Assembly (NCBI RefSeq): GCF_008039615.1
Contig: NZ_VDUZ01000045.1
Coordinates: 1-64,000, forward strand
Source: Vineibacter terrae
GTDB taxonomy: Bacteria > Pseudomonadota > Alphaproteobacteria > Reyranellales > Reyranellaceae
Length of the DNA: 64,000 nucleotides
Direction: 5' to 3'
Part shown: positions 1 to 8,602 of the stretch, one piece after another
How positions within the stretch are numbered: the stretch's first letter is position 1
Layout: every line of letters starts with the position of its first letter
Made by a program: the position numbers and the translations under genes
The notes under the pieces: generated by a model
Told to the model about the DNA's origin: nothing
Database searches by the model: none
Seen by the model: only the letters and a program-made list of their open reading frames with translations

Positions 1-2
1 AG

Positions 3-107
3 CGCCAGCGAAACGCGACAGCCGCTCGCATCAAATGGATGTTCACCACCCAACGCGCTCGCACAAAGCTCGCTCGCGCCTATCCAGACGCAGCCAAAGA
101 GTCATAA
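3..107 (+). CDS. IS630-like transposase, C-terminal end (partial at window edge)
   Basis: An open frame entering from the left edge ends at a TAA at 105-107. Its 34 residues include ARIKWMFTTQRARTKLARAY, which resembles the C-terminal tail of IS630/Tc1-mariner transposases, where a W-x-F-T-T-x-x-A-R-x-K-L-x-x-x-Y-P pattern is common. The DDE catalytic core would lie outside the window. The following bases (about 111-126, ending in a TA) could hold the right inverted repeat of the element, but the left end is not visible so this cannot be confirmed. Only the tail is seen, so intactness is unknown. Confidence 0.5.
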   Translation, partial: RQRNATAARIKWMFTTQRARTKLARAYPDAAKES

Positions 108-215
108 TCTCTGGGCACAGGTACTAGAAGGAGCGCCACCAAAGAGTCCGGCTCGGGCGCAGCGCGTCAGTCATGGGGCGGGCACATGCCACGAAGCGCC
201 GCGCCGCGCAACCCG

Positions 216-1817
216 TCATGTCGTCGGGATCAGGTCCGAGGCCTTCTCCGCGATCATGTTGGTGGCGGCATAGGTGTTGCCCGACACCATGGTCGGCATC
301 ACCGAGGCATCGGCCACGTGCAGGCCCTGCAGCCCGATCACGCGCATCGATGCCGGATCGACCACGGCCATGGGGTCGGTGCCGATCTTGCAGGTGCCGA
401 CCGGATGATAGGTCGTCGAGCCGGTGGCCCGGGCGTGGGCCATCAGCTCGTCGTCGCTGTTCACGTCCGGGCCCGGGAAGTTCTCGTGAACGACGTGGTC
501 GGCAAGCGGTCGTGTCGTCAGCAGCTTGCGCAGGTACCGCATCGCCGCCAGCAGCGCGTCGCGATCGATCTGGTCGGCGAGGTAGTTGGGCTGGATCTCC
601 GGCTTTTCCGTCGCATCGCCGCTCAGCGCCTTCACATGGCCGACGCTTTCGGGACGAAGCTGCGAGGCGCCCAGGGTCATGCCGGGCCTGGTGTCGAGGA
701 CGGCGGTGCCATAGCGGCCGCCGGCATAGCTGGCCGGCGCGAAGTAGAGCTGCATGTCGGGCGTCTCCAAGCCCGGCCGGGTCCGCAAGTAGCCGCCGGC
801 ATGCGAGGGGCTGGCGGCCAGCAGGCCCTTGCGGCTGACGGCGTAGCGCAGCACCTCGCCCATCAGCCGCAAGCCATGCGAGCGCTCGTTGAGCGAGCCG
901 GCACCCTTGACCAGGGCCGAGACCCGCACGGCGTAATGGTCGCGGAAATTGCGGCCGACGCCGGGCAGAGCATGGATGACGTCGCCGCCGAACGCCTTGA
1001 GCCATGCCGGCTCGCCCACGCCGGAGATCTGCAGCAGGTGCGGCGTGTTGATGCTGCCGCCGCACAGGATGACGCTGCGTGCCGCCCGCAGCGTCTCCTG
1101 ACGGCCATCGCGGCCGCGATAGCGCACGCCCGTGGCCCGCCTGCCGTCGAACAGGATGCGTTCGGCCAGGGCCCACTGGATCACGCGCAGGTTGGGCCGC
1201 GACAGGGCCGGCCGCAGATAGGCGTCGGCCGGGCTCCAGCGGCGGCCGCCGCGCATCATCTGCTGGTAGAGGAAGGTGCCTTCCTGGTCGCCGCAATTGT
1301 AGTCGGGCGTGCGCTTCAGCCCGAGCGCCTCGTTGGCCGCAATGTAGGCGTCGCTCAGCGGATGCGGCTCGCGCTGGTCCTCGATGAAAAGCGGACCGTC
1401 GCGGCCGCGCACCGCATCCTCGCCGCCGACCCGACGTTCGGCGCGCTTGAAGTAGGGCAGCACATCGGTCCATGACCAGCCGCGGCAGCCGAGCTGGGCC
1501 CAGGTGTCGTAGTCGGCCGCCTGGCCGCGGACGTAGAGATGGCCGTTGATCGAGCCCGAGCCGCCCAGCACCTTGCCGCGCGGGAAGGTGATCTTGCGGC
1601 CATCGATGTGCGGGCCGGGCGCCGTCTCGTAGCCCCAGTTGAGCTTGGGATTGTAGACGGTCTTGTTGAAGCCCGCCGGGACCTTGATCCAGATGTGGCG
1701 GTCAGGGCCGCCGGCCTCGAGCACGGCGACACGGTGCTTGCCGGAGGCTGTCAGCCGGTTGGCCAGCACGCAGCCCGCGGCACCGGCACCCACGATGACG
1801 TAGTCGACGTCGTTCAT
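216..1817 (-). CDS. GMC-family FAD oxidoreductase (choline/alcohol dehydrogenase-like)
   Basis: A 533-residue flavoprotein of the glucose-methanol-choline family, which oxidises an alcohol with FAD. The N-terminal dinucleotide fold is VIVGAGAAGCVLANRL. GMC signature 1 is GKVLGGSGSINGHLYVRG and signature 2 is SVILCGGSINTPHLLQISG. The catalytic pair is His471 in TTYHPVGTCKIG and Asn514 in SGNTYAATN. Length is typical of bacterial choline-dehydrogenase-like enzymes. ATG 1817 is preferred over GTG 1823 because GGAG sits five bases upstream. No betaine genes are adjacent, so choline is not implied and the substrate is unknown. It diverges from the acyl-CoA ligase gene. Confidence 0.88.
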   Translation of the reverse strand: MNDVDYVIVGAGAAGCVLANRLTASGKHRVAVLEAGGPDRHIWIKVPAGFNKTVYNPKLNWGYETAPGPHIDGRKITFPRGKVLGGSGSINGHLYVRGQAADYDTWAQLGCRGWSWTDVLPYFKRAERRVGGEDAVRGRDGPLFIEDQREPHPLSDAYIAANEALGLKRTPDYNCGDQEGTFLYQQMMRGGRRWSPADAYLRPALSRPNLRVIQWALAERILFDGRRATGVRYRGRDGRQETLRAARSVILCGGSINTPHLLQISGVGEPAWLKAFGGDVIHALPGVGRNFRDHYAVRVSALVKGAGSLNERSHGLRLMGEVLRYAVSRKGLLAASPSHAGGYLRTRPGLETPDMQLYFAPASYAGGRYGTAVLDTRPGMTLGASQLRPESVGHVKALSGDATEKPEIQPNYLADQIDRDALLAAMRYLRKLLTTRPLADHVVHENFPGPDVNSDDELMAHARATGSTTYHPVGTCKIGTDPMAVVDPASMRVIGLQGLHVADASVMPTMVSGNTYAATNMIAEKASDLIPTT

Positions 1818-1949
1818 TGCCACTCCATCGGCATCGCTGCCGGCGCACTATGCACGGTGCGGTCGAGGAGGGTCTACCAGATCAACTGACTCGGTGGCTG
1901 CGGCCGCTGTTGTCGCGTAAAACCAGGGAAGCGGCCAGGGAGGTGTATG

Positions 1950-3554
1950 ATGACGCAGACCCCATCGATGAACCCAACCGATTGGGTGCTGCCACGGATC
2001 CTGGCCGAGCAGGGGCGGCTGCGGCCAGCGGCGCCTTGGGTCACGATTGTCGGCGGCGACAGCCTGACGTTCGGCGACGCTGCAGCGGATGTCCGCCGGG
2101 TGGCGGGCTACCTGGCCGGCCTGGGCGTCAAGCCCGGTGACATGGTGGGCCTGATGATGCCCAACAGCGTCGATCTCGTGCGCGCCTGGCTCGGGATCGG
2201 CACGCTGGGCGCCGTCGCCGTCATGCTGAACAACGAGCTGCGCGGCGCGTTCCTGCAGCATCAGTTGCGCAATTGCGGCGCCGATCTGGTGATCGTCGAT
2301 GCGTCCCTCGTGGATGCGATCGTGGAGGCGGCGCCGCATGTGGAAACGCTGAAGCGGCTTCTCGTCCCCGGCAGCGCTTCCGGCCCGGCATCCGCCAGGC
2401 CGCAGCGTCTGAGCTGGGAGGGCTGGCGAACGGCGGCGCCATACGATGGACCGTTGCCGCGCGGCGAGGACATCGCTTGCGTGATGTACACCTCCGGCAC
2501 CAGCGGCCCGTCCAAGGGCGTGCTGATGCCGCATGCCCATTGTGCGCTCTACGGCATGGGGCAGATCCGGGCCATGCAGCTGACCCACGACGATCGCTTC
2601 TACATCACGCTGCCGCTGTTCCACGCCAATGGCCTGCTGATGCAGCTGGGCGCCACGCTCCAGCTCGGCATCCCGGCCGTGGTTCGCCAGCGGTTCAGCG
2701 CCTCGGAGTGGCTGAACGATGTCCGCCGGTACGGCTGCACGGTTACCAATGCGCTGGGTGCGCTGGCGGCTTTCGTGCTGGCGCAGCCGCGGCGCGACGA
2801 CGACGCGCAGCACGGACTGCGGGCGCTCTGCAACGCCCCCAACCTGCCGGAGCATGAAGCCGCCTTCCGCGAGCGCTTCGGGATCCGCGACGTGTTCTCC
2901 GGCTTCGGCATGACCGAGGTGAACATCCCCGTGTGGGGACGGGTCGGGCAGTCGCGACCCGGTGCGGCAGGCTGGGTCGATCGTGAGCACTTCGAGGTCG
3001 TCGTGGCGGATCCGGAAACCGATCGCGCCGTTCCACCGGGCCAGCTGGGTGAGATCCTGGTGCGGCCGAAAGTGCCGTTCTGCTTCATGGTCGGCTACCA
3101 CAACATGCCGGACCGTACGGTGGAGGCGTGGCGGAACCTCTGGTTCCATACTGGCGATGCGGCCACGATGGACGCCGATGGGTTGGTGACGTTCGTCGAC
3201 CGCATCAAGGACACGATCCGTCGCCGCGGCGAAAACATCGCGGCCAGCGAGGTCGAATCCGCGATCAGCCAGATGCCGGGCGCCGGCGAGGTCGCCGCCT
3301 TCGCGGTTCCCTCCAGCATCCCTGGCGGCGAGGACGAGCTGATGCTGGCGATCGTGCCGGCGGCCGGTGCAACGTTGACAGCCGAAGCCGTGATCGAGCA
3401 CGCCGACAAGGTGCTGCCGCGCTTCGCCGCGCCCCGCTATGTCGAGTTCATGTCAGAGCTGCCGAAGACGGCGACCGGCAAGGTGCAACGCGCCGTTCTG
3501 CGCAAGCGGGGACCGGAGCAGGCGTGGGACCGTGATACGCCATCGCGGCCATGA
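1950..3554 (+). CDS. AMP-dependent acyl-CoA synthetase/ligase
   Basis: An adenylate-forming enzyme of 534 residues that activates a carboxylic acid with ATP and transfers it to CoA. The phosphate-binding loop is MYTSGTSGPSKGVLMPHA, followed by GFGMTEVN, the HTGDAA motif and the C-terminal PKTATGKVQRAVLRK with the catalytic lysine. It resembles the CaiC/FadD-type ligases. GGGAGG at 1938-1943 favours ATG 1950; ATG 1947 is possible but close to the ribosome-binding site. The substrate cannot be read from sequence. Its location between a GMC oxidoreductase and a dioxygenase/Bug-receptor pair suggests accessory organic-acid catabolism. Confidence 0.88.
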   Translation: MTQTPSMNPTDWVLPRILAEQGRLRPAAPWVTIVGGDSLTFGDAAADVRRVAGYLAGLGVKPGDMVGLMMPNSVDLVRAWLGIGTLGAVAVMLNNELRGAFLQHQLRNCGADLVIVDASLVDAIVEAAPHVETLKRLLVPGSASGPASARPQRLSWEGWRTAAPYDGPLPRGEDIACVMYTSGTSGPSKGVLMPHAHCALYGMGQIRAMQLTHDDRFYITLPLFHANGLLMQLGATLQLGIPAVVRQRFSASEWLNDVRRYGCTVTNALGALAAFVLAQPRRDDDAQHGLRALCNAPNLPEHEAAFRERFGIRDVFSGFGMTEVNIPVWGRVGQSRPGAAGWVDREHFEVVVADPETDRAVPPGQLGEILVRPKVPFCFMVGYHNMPDRTVEAWRNLWFHTGDAATMDADGLVTFVDRIKDTIRRRGENIAASEVESAISQMPGAGEVAAFAVPSSIPGGEDELMLAIVPAAGATLTAEAVIEHADKVLPRFAAPRYVEFMSELPKTATGKVQRAVLRKRGPEQAWDRDTPSRP

Positions 3555-3593
3555 ACGACAGCCGCAAGACGAGCGGCGGACCTCGCGGCGGAT

Positions 3594-4559
3594 TCAGGTC
3601 AGGGAGATGCCCAGCGAACCGATCAGTTCGGCGTAGCGCCCATTCTGCATGGTCATGATCTCGCGCAAATCCTTGGCCGAGACGTCCAGGGGCGAAACGC
3701 CGCCCGAGCGCAGCTGCGCTACGAATTCCGGATCCTTGATGGCCTGCCGGCTGCCCTCCCTCAGGCCTTCCACAAAGGCAGCTGGCGCACGTGACGGCGC
3801 GACCAACCCGCAGAAGATGGTCAGCGGATTGGGCTCTCCGAACCCGGCCTCGTCGGCGGTCGGGGCGTCGGGAAAGGCTTCCTCCCGTCGTGGCCCGAAC
3901 ACGGCGAGCGGACGCAGGCTGCCCGATTTGACGCGCGCGGCGACGGCGAAGGGCGTGTCGACCGCGACATCCACGTCCCCGCGCATCACCGCCAGGCTTC
4001 CTTCGGGCAGGCTGCGGAACGGCACGTGGGTGAGGTCGATATCGTGCCGCTTCTTGAACATCTCCATCTGCAGGTGCGAGTACGTGCCGACCCCGTTCGT
4101 GGCATACGAAAGCTTGCCGGGATTGCTCTTGGCATAGCGCACGAGATCCTGCAGGCTTTTAAGGGGGTGGTCCGCGCGCACCACCCAGACGGCCGACGTC
4201 GTGAACAACGGCGTGATCGGGGTGAAGTCGCCGATGGGGTCGTAGCCGGCGTTCTTGTACACATGTGCGGCGATGAGGAAGGTATTGCTCGCCACGAGCA
4301 ACGACGCCTCGGGATTCCCGCGCAAGACCGTCTGCGCCGCGATCTGTCCGCCGGCACCCGGTTTGTTGGCGACGATGATGGTCCGCTTCAGTATCGGCGC
4401 GGCCTTGTTCGCATACATCCGGGCTACGATGTCGTTCACGCCGCCCGGACCGAACGGGCCGACGATCGTGAGCAGGGTGTCCTGCTGGGCATGCAGCCCG
4501 CGCGAGGCCACGAGCCCCATGCCGACAGCGGCACCGATGACGAGCTTCCTTCGCTTCAT
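3594..4559 (-). CDS. Bug/TctC-type substrate-binding protein
   Basis: A 321-residue periplasmic receptor of the tripartite tricarboxylate transporter (Bug) family. It begins with a basic, hydrophobic signal peptide (MKRRKLVIGAAVGMGLVASR, cleavage expected near LHA-QQ). The mature protein has the family features GPGGVNDIVAR, NKPGAGGQIAAQ and YATNGVGTYSHLQ. No TctA/TctB membrane genes are nearby, so it is an orphan receptor, as is common in bacteria with many Bug proteins. ATG 4559 overlaps the TGA of the dioxygenase gene by four bases (ATGA), so the two are translationally coupled. The ligand is probably the dioxygenase substrate or a related acid, by inference. Confidence 0.9.
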   Translation of the reverse strand: MKRRKLVIGAAVGMGLVASRGLHAQQDTLLTIVGPFGPGGVNDIVARMYANKAAPILKRTIIVANKPGAGGQIAAQTVLRGNPEASLLVASNTFLIAAHVYKNAGYDPIGDFTPITPLFTTSAVWVVRADHPLKSLQDLVRYAKSNPGKLSYATNGVGTYSHLQMEMFKKRHDIDLTHVPFRSLPEGSLAVMRGDVDVAVDTPFAVAARVKSGSLRPLAVFGPRREEAFPDAPTADEAGFGEPNPLTIFCGLVAPSRAPAAFVEGLREGSRQAIKDPEFVAQLRSGGVSPLDVSAKDLREIMTMQNGRYAELIGSLGISLT

Positions 4560-5479
4560 GGGGCCCCCCTTGCGGCGGCGACGCGAATCCTGTCGTCCTG
4601 GCTGTCCTGCACGCCACGCACCCTGTCGCCGATGATGGTGGCGCGGGCCATCCTGCGCGTCGCCGGATAGTAGTCCTGCACTGCGTAATGCTGCGTCGCG
4701 CGATTGTCCCAGAATGCAATCGTGTTCGGCTTCCATCGCAGCCTCACCTGGAACTCGGGCTGCGCCGCCTGGGAGAACAGGTAGTTCATGAGGCTGTTCG
4801 CCGCGAGCGCGAAATCCGCGCCGATGCTGCGCTCGCGCTTCTGCGTGTAGTTGGTGAAGTGTGTGGTGAAACCCTGGTTGACGTTCAGGATCTTCTCGCC
4901 GGTCTCGGGATGCACGGCGATGACGGGATGCTCCTGCGCCGGAAACTCTCCGCTCAGGGCGCGCCGCTTCTCCACGGTGTCGTCGCCGCCGAACGCGTGC
5001 GCGATGTCGTGCATCGCGTAAAGACCATCGCAGACCGACTTGATCCGGTCGGGAAGCCGCTCGTAGGCGAGCGCCATGTTCACCCAGATCGTATCGCCGC
5101 CTACTGGCGGGCATTCGACGCAGCGCAGGATCGAGCCCATCGAAGGCGTCTCGCGCCACGTGGTGTCTGCGTGGAAGATGTTCTCGTTGGCGGGGCGTCG
5201 GTTGCCGCGTTCCAGCAGCACGAGCTCGGCATGATCAGGATGGTGGCGAAGGACCGGATGGACCTCCAGCTCCCCGAAGGAGCGCGCAAACGCGACATGC
5301 GCCCTGGCCGAGATGTCCTGGTCCCGGAAGAACAGCACCTTGTGCTTCAGCAAGGCTTGCCGAACGGCTGCGATCAGCACCGGATTGTCGGCCGCCGTTT
5401 CAAGGTCGATGCCGTGAATCTCCGCTCCGAGCGCAGGCGAAACAGGATCGATGCTGATTCCGTCCGGCATGTCCACCAT
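4556..5479 (-). CDS. TauD/TfdA-family Fe(II)/2-oxoglutarate dioxygenase
   Basis: A 307-residue non-haem iron oxygenase that couples substrate oxidation to decarboxylation of 2-oxoglutarate. The iron triad is visible: His103 and Asp105 in IFHADTTW and His264 in NRATQHYAVQDYYP, with the 2-oxoglutarate-binding arginine in the following TRR. FRDQDIS and GGDTIWVNM are also typical. Length fits TauD/TfdA enzymes such as taurine or aryloxyalkanoate dioxygenases; the substrate is not predictable. It is first in a two-gene operon with the Bug receptor and diverges from the TetR regulator gene across a 118-base promoter region. ATG 5470 is an alternative start. Confidence 0.9.
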   Translation of the reverse strand: MVDMPDGISIDPVSPALGAEIHGIDLETAADNPVLIAAVRQALLKHKVLFFRDQDISARAHVAFARSFGELEVHPVLRHHPDHAELVLLERGNRRPANENIFHADTTWRETPSMGSILRCVECPPVGGDTIWVNMALAYERLPDRIKSVCDGLYAMHDIAHAFGGDDTVEKRRALSGEFPAQEHPVIAVHPETGEKILNVNQGFTTHFTNYTQKRERSIGADFALAANSLMNYLFSQAAQPEFQVRLRWKPNTIAFWDNRATQHYAVQDYYPATRRMARATIIGDRVRGVQDSQDDRIRVAAARGAP

Positions 5480-5506
5480 CCCAATCCCGGTCTCGACGAT
5501 GCGGAT

Positions 5507-5535
5507 GATAAAGCAGTCGACTTAATAATTGTCAA
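5507..5535 (-). promoter_or_regulatory. Sigma70-like promoter of the dioxygenase/Bug operon
   Basis: On the minus strand, TTGACA (5535-5530) and TTTATC (5512-5507) are separated by exactly 17 bases, about 20 bases before the dioxygenase start. The -35 box is a perfect consensus match. An inverted repeat GTCA-N6-TGAC (5531-5544) overlaps the -35 box and AGTCGACT (5515-5522) lies in the spacer. Both are plausible binding sites for the divergently encoded TetR protein. Confidence 0.6.
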
Positions 5536-5597
5536 GCATGTGACTTAAATCTGCAAGTGCTTGCTCCTTCCTCTCCTGCAAGCTAGCTTTCGCCGAC

Positions 5598-6344
5598 ATG
5601 GCAAGGCCTGGGACCAGCAAACGCACCGCTGCGCGCATTGCGAAGGCGCAACAGCGCTCGGTGCCCAACAGTTCCGACATCCTCCTGCTGACGGCTGAGC
5701 GCTTGTATGCCGAGCGCGGCCTGGACGGCGTCTCCTTGCGCGAGATCGCCCGCGAGGCGGACCAGAAGAACAATTCCGCCCTGCACTACCACTTTGGCTC
5801 GAAGGACGCGCTGCTCGACGCCATCATCCGATATCGGATGCGGGAGGTGGATGCGCTGCGGAATGACTATCTGGACCGCTGCGAAACGGAAGGCCGGACG
5901 GACCTGCGGGCCGCAGTGGAGGCGCTGGTGAGGCCGCTCGCGCACGGGCTGCTCTCGCCGCGGCCGGACAATTACTACAACCGCTTCCTGGCAGCCGCCC
6001 AGATACACCCGGACATCGACCTCATCGCGCATGCCAGCGAGGAGGCGCAGGGAGGCTTCCGGCGCGTCTATTCGAAGCTGGAGCAGGCGCTGCCCCGGCT
6101 GCCGCCAGCGTTGCTGCGCCAGAGATATCTTACCGGCATCGCGTTGATCACCTTCAGCCTGGCGGATTTCGAGCGGATCAAGGCACGCAAGGTCCGACAG
6201 AGCCGCGGGTTCGACATGTCACGCGCGGTCGAAAATCTCATCGACATGACCGTGGGCGCGCTGGCCGCGCCGGTATCCGATCAGGTCAAGCGTCGGCTGG
6301 AGGTTGCCGAGCCTGCTTCGCAAGGGAAGCAGACCCTCGGCTGA
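5598..6344 (+). CDS. TetR/AcrR-family transcriptional regulator
   Basis: A 248-residue regulator with an N-terminal TetR helix-turn-helix at about residues 15-75, including GVSLREIAREADQKNNSA and LHYHFGSKDALL, the usual HTH-to-helix-4 signature. The C-terminal ligand domain is not assignable. A basic leader of about 15 residues (RPGTSKRTAARIAKAQQR) precedes the HTH. It is divergent from the dioxygenase/Bug operon and probably controls it, the usual arrangement for TetR regulators of catabolic genes. There is no strong ribosome-binding site before ATG 5598. Confidence 0.9.
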   Translation: MARPGTSKRTAARIAKAQQRSVPNSSDILLLTAERLYAERGLDGVSLREIAREADQKNNSALHYHFGSKDALLDAIIRYRMREVDALRNDYLDRCETEGRTDLRAAVEALVRPLAHGLLSPRPDNYYNRFLAAAQIHPDIDLIAHASEEAQGGFRRVYSKLEQALPRLPPALLRQRYLTGIALITFSLADFERIKARKVRQSRGFDMSRAVENLIDMTVGALAAPVSDQVKRRLEVAEPASQGKQTLG

Positions 6345-6378
6345 CGGCCGATCCCACCGGGGCGACGAATGGCTCTCG

Positions 6379-8379
6379 CTACGCCGCTTTCTGTCCCGCG
6401 CCGTCGACCACCGTCACGATGTCGCGCATGATGGCGGTGATATCGAAGTCCTTGGGCGTGTAGACGCGCGCCACGCCCGACTTGAGCAGCACCGCGGCGT
6501 CCTCGGGTGGGATGATCCCGCCGACCACAACCGGCACGTCGGCGATGCCCGAGCTGCGCATGCCTTCCATCACCTCGCCTACCAGCGGCACGTGGCTGCC
6601 CGACAGGATCGACAGGCCGACCACGTGCACGCCTTCCTCGAGCGCGGCATTGACGATGCGCGCCGGGGTCAGCCGGATGCCTTCGTAAACGACCTCCATG
6701 CCGCAATCGCGGGCGCGCACCGCGATCTGCTCCGCACCGTTGCTGTGGCCGTCGAGGCCCGGCTTGCCGACCAGCATCTTCAGCCGCCGACCGAGCTTGC
6801 GCGACACGCGCTCGACCTCTCGGCGCACGGGTTCCAGCCGGTCGCTGCCGGCGCCGGCGGCACGGCCCACACCGGTGGGTGCACGGTATTCGCCGAAGAT
6901 CTCGCGCAGGGCCTGGCCCCACTCGCCGGTGGTGACGCCGGCATGGGCGCAGGCGATCGAGGGCTCCATGATGTTGCGGCCTTCCTTGGCCGCGTCCCGC
7001 AGCGCCACCAGTGCCGCGTCAGCCTGCCTGGCGTCGCGCTGCGCGCGCCACGCGTTGAGCTGCTCGATCTGCTCGCGCTCGACGGCGGCGTCGACGGTCT
7101 GGATCGCGGCTTCGCCGGCCGACAATGGGCTGGGCTCGCCCTCGGTGAAGGCATTGACGCCGATCACGGTTTGCGCTCCCGATTCGATCGCGGCGATGCG
7201 CTTGAGGTTCGACTCGACCAGCCGCTGCTTCATGTAGCCGGCCTCGACGGCGGCAATGGCGCCGCCCATGTCGTCGATGCGCGCCAGCTCCGCCCGCGTC
7301 TCCGCCTTCAGCTCGGTGACCTTGCGCTCGATCTCGGTGCTGCCGTCGAAGATGTCGCCGAACTCCAGCAGGTCGGTCTCGTGCGCCACGATCTGCTGCA
7401 GGCGCAGCGACCATTGCTGGTCCCACGGCCGCGGCAGGCCCAGCGCCTCGTTCCATGCCGGCAGCTGCACCGAGCGGGCGCGCGCGTTCTTGGACAGTAC
7501 CACCGCCAGCATCTCGAGCAGGATGCGGTAGACGTTGTTCTCCGGCTGCTGCTCGGTCAGCCCCAGCGAGTTGACCTGCACACCGTAGCGGAACAGCCGC
7601 ATCTTGGGGTCGGTGACGCCATAGCGCTCGCGCGTCAGCTCATCCCACAGCTCGGCGAAGGCGCGCATCTTGCAAAGCTCGGTGACGAAGCGCACGCCTG
7701 CATTGCAGAAGAAGCTGATGCGGCCCACCACCTGCGGGAACTCTTCTGACGTGACCTGGCCGCGGGCTTTCACCGTGTCGAGCACGGCGATCGCATCGGC
7801 CAGGGCGTAGGCCAGCTCCTGCATCGGCGTCGCGCCGGCCTCCTGCAGGTGGTAGCTGCAGACGTTCATCGGGTTCCATTTGGGCACCTCGCGCACCGTG
7901 AAGGCGATGGTGTCCGAGGTGAGGCGCAGCGACGGCTCGGGCGGAAAGACGTAGGTGCCGCGCGACAGGTACTCCTTGATGATGTCGTTCTGCGTCGTGC
8001 CCTGCAGCTTGGCACGAGCCACGCCTTGCTTCTCCGCGACGGCGATGTACAACGCCAGCAGCCACGCCGCCGGCGCATTGATCGTCATCGACGTGTTCAT
8101 GCGGTCCAGCGGGATGCCGTCCAGAAGCGTCAGCATGTCGCCGAGATGCGAAACCGGCACGCCGACCTTGCCGACCTCGCCCCTGGCAAGCGGATGGTCG
8201 CTGTCGTAGCCGGTCTGGGTCGGCAGGTCGAAGGCGATCGAGAGCCCGGTCTGGCCCCGCGCCAGGTTGGTGCGGTAGAGCGCGTTCGAGACCTTGGCCG
8301 TCGAATGCCCGGAGTAGGTGCGGATCAGCCAGGGCCGGTCGCGCTTGATGCTGGGTGTGGGTTGGTTATCGGCAGGCAT
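6379..8379 (-). CDS. ecm: Ethylmalonyl-CoA mutase (B12-dependent)
   Basis: A 666-residue adenosylcobalamin-dependent mutase of the methylmalonyl-CoA mutase superfamily, with substrate and B12 domains on one chain. The start PWLIRTYSGHSTAKVSNALY and blocks such as GLSIAFDLPTQTGYDSDHPL match the single-chain ethylmalonyl-CoA mutase/MeaA branch, which lacks the longer N-terminus of MutB. The cobalamin-binding D-x-H-x-x-G motif is GLDGHSNG (Asp543, His545). It interconverts ethylmalonyl-CoA and methylsuccinyl-CoA in acetyl-CoA assimilation. ccr and mcd a few kilobases away confirm the pathway. ATG 8379 is preferred because AGGGA lies about seven bases upstream; an in-frame ATG at 8421 would add 14 unlike residues. 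Confidence 0.92.
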   Translation of the reverse strand: MPADNQPTPSIKRDRPWLIRTYSGHSTAKVSNALYRTNLARGQTGLSIAFDLPTQTGYDSDHPLARGEVGKVGVPVSHLGDMLTLLDGIPLDRMNTSMTINAPAAWLLALYIAVAEKQGVARAKLQGTTQNDIIKEYLSRGTYVFPPEPSLRLTSDTIAFTVREVPKWNPMNVCSYHLQEAGATPMQELAYALADAIAVLDTVKARGQVTSEEFPQVVGRISFFCNAGVRFVTELCKMRAFAELWDELTRERYGVTDPKMRLFRYGVQVNSLGLTEQQPENNVYRILLEMLAVVLSKNARARSVQLPAWNEALGLPRPWDQQWSLRLQQIVAHETDLLEFGDIFDGSTEIERKVTELKAETRAELARIDDMGGAIAAVEAGYMKQRLVESNLKRIAAIESGAQTVIGVNAFTEGEPSPLSAGEAAIQTVDAAVEREQIEQLNAWRAQRDARQADAALVALRDAAKEGRNIMEPSIACAHAGVTTGEWGQALREIFGEYRAPTGVGRAAGAGSDRLEPVRREVERVSRKLGRRLKMLVGKPGLDGHSNGAEQIAVRARDCGMEVVYEGIRLTPARIVNAALEEGVHVVGLSILSGSHVPLVGEVMEGMRSSGIADVPVVVGGIIPPEDAAVLLKSGVARVYTPKDFDITAIMRDIVTVVDGAGQKAA

Positions 8380-8443
8380 GGGGCGATCCCTGAAGCGGCC
8401 GGCGAAGCATCGACCGGGCAACCCGCGTGCCTAAGGGAATTCG

Positions 8444-8458
8444 TGTTGCGTTGCAACA
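8444..8458. promoter_or_regulatory. Palindromic operator candidate upstream of ecm
   Basis: TGTTGC-GTT-GCAACA is a perfect inverted repeat located 65 bases before the ecm start. On the minus strand its TTGCAA half could act as a -35 box with TAGGCA 17 bases downstream, so a bound regulator would overlap the promoter. TTGCAA-type half-sites are known for short-chain acyl-CoA regulators (RamB/PccR family). The link to such a regulator is inference and none is encoded here. Confidence 0.4.
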
Positions 8459-8602
8459 TGATCGATGGATAATTGCCTGAATTCGGGCATTCCGGCATTA
8501 TCGCACTGCCCATCGGGTTGGCTTTGCCGGGGTGAGTCGACCACTATCCGTGTCGGTCCGGGGCGCGATCATCGTTGGGGACGACCGGGCGAGCCTAGAT
8601 CC

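Noticed and set aside
1848-3401. 517-residue frame antisense to the acyl-CoA ligase
   Set aside because: The ligase motifs are complete on the plus strand; the antisense frame is a codon-bias shadow.
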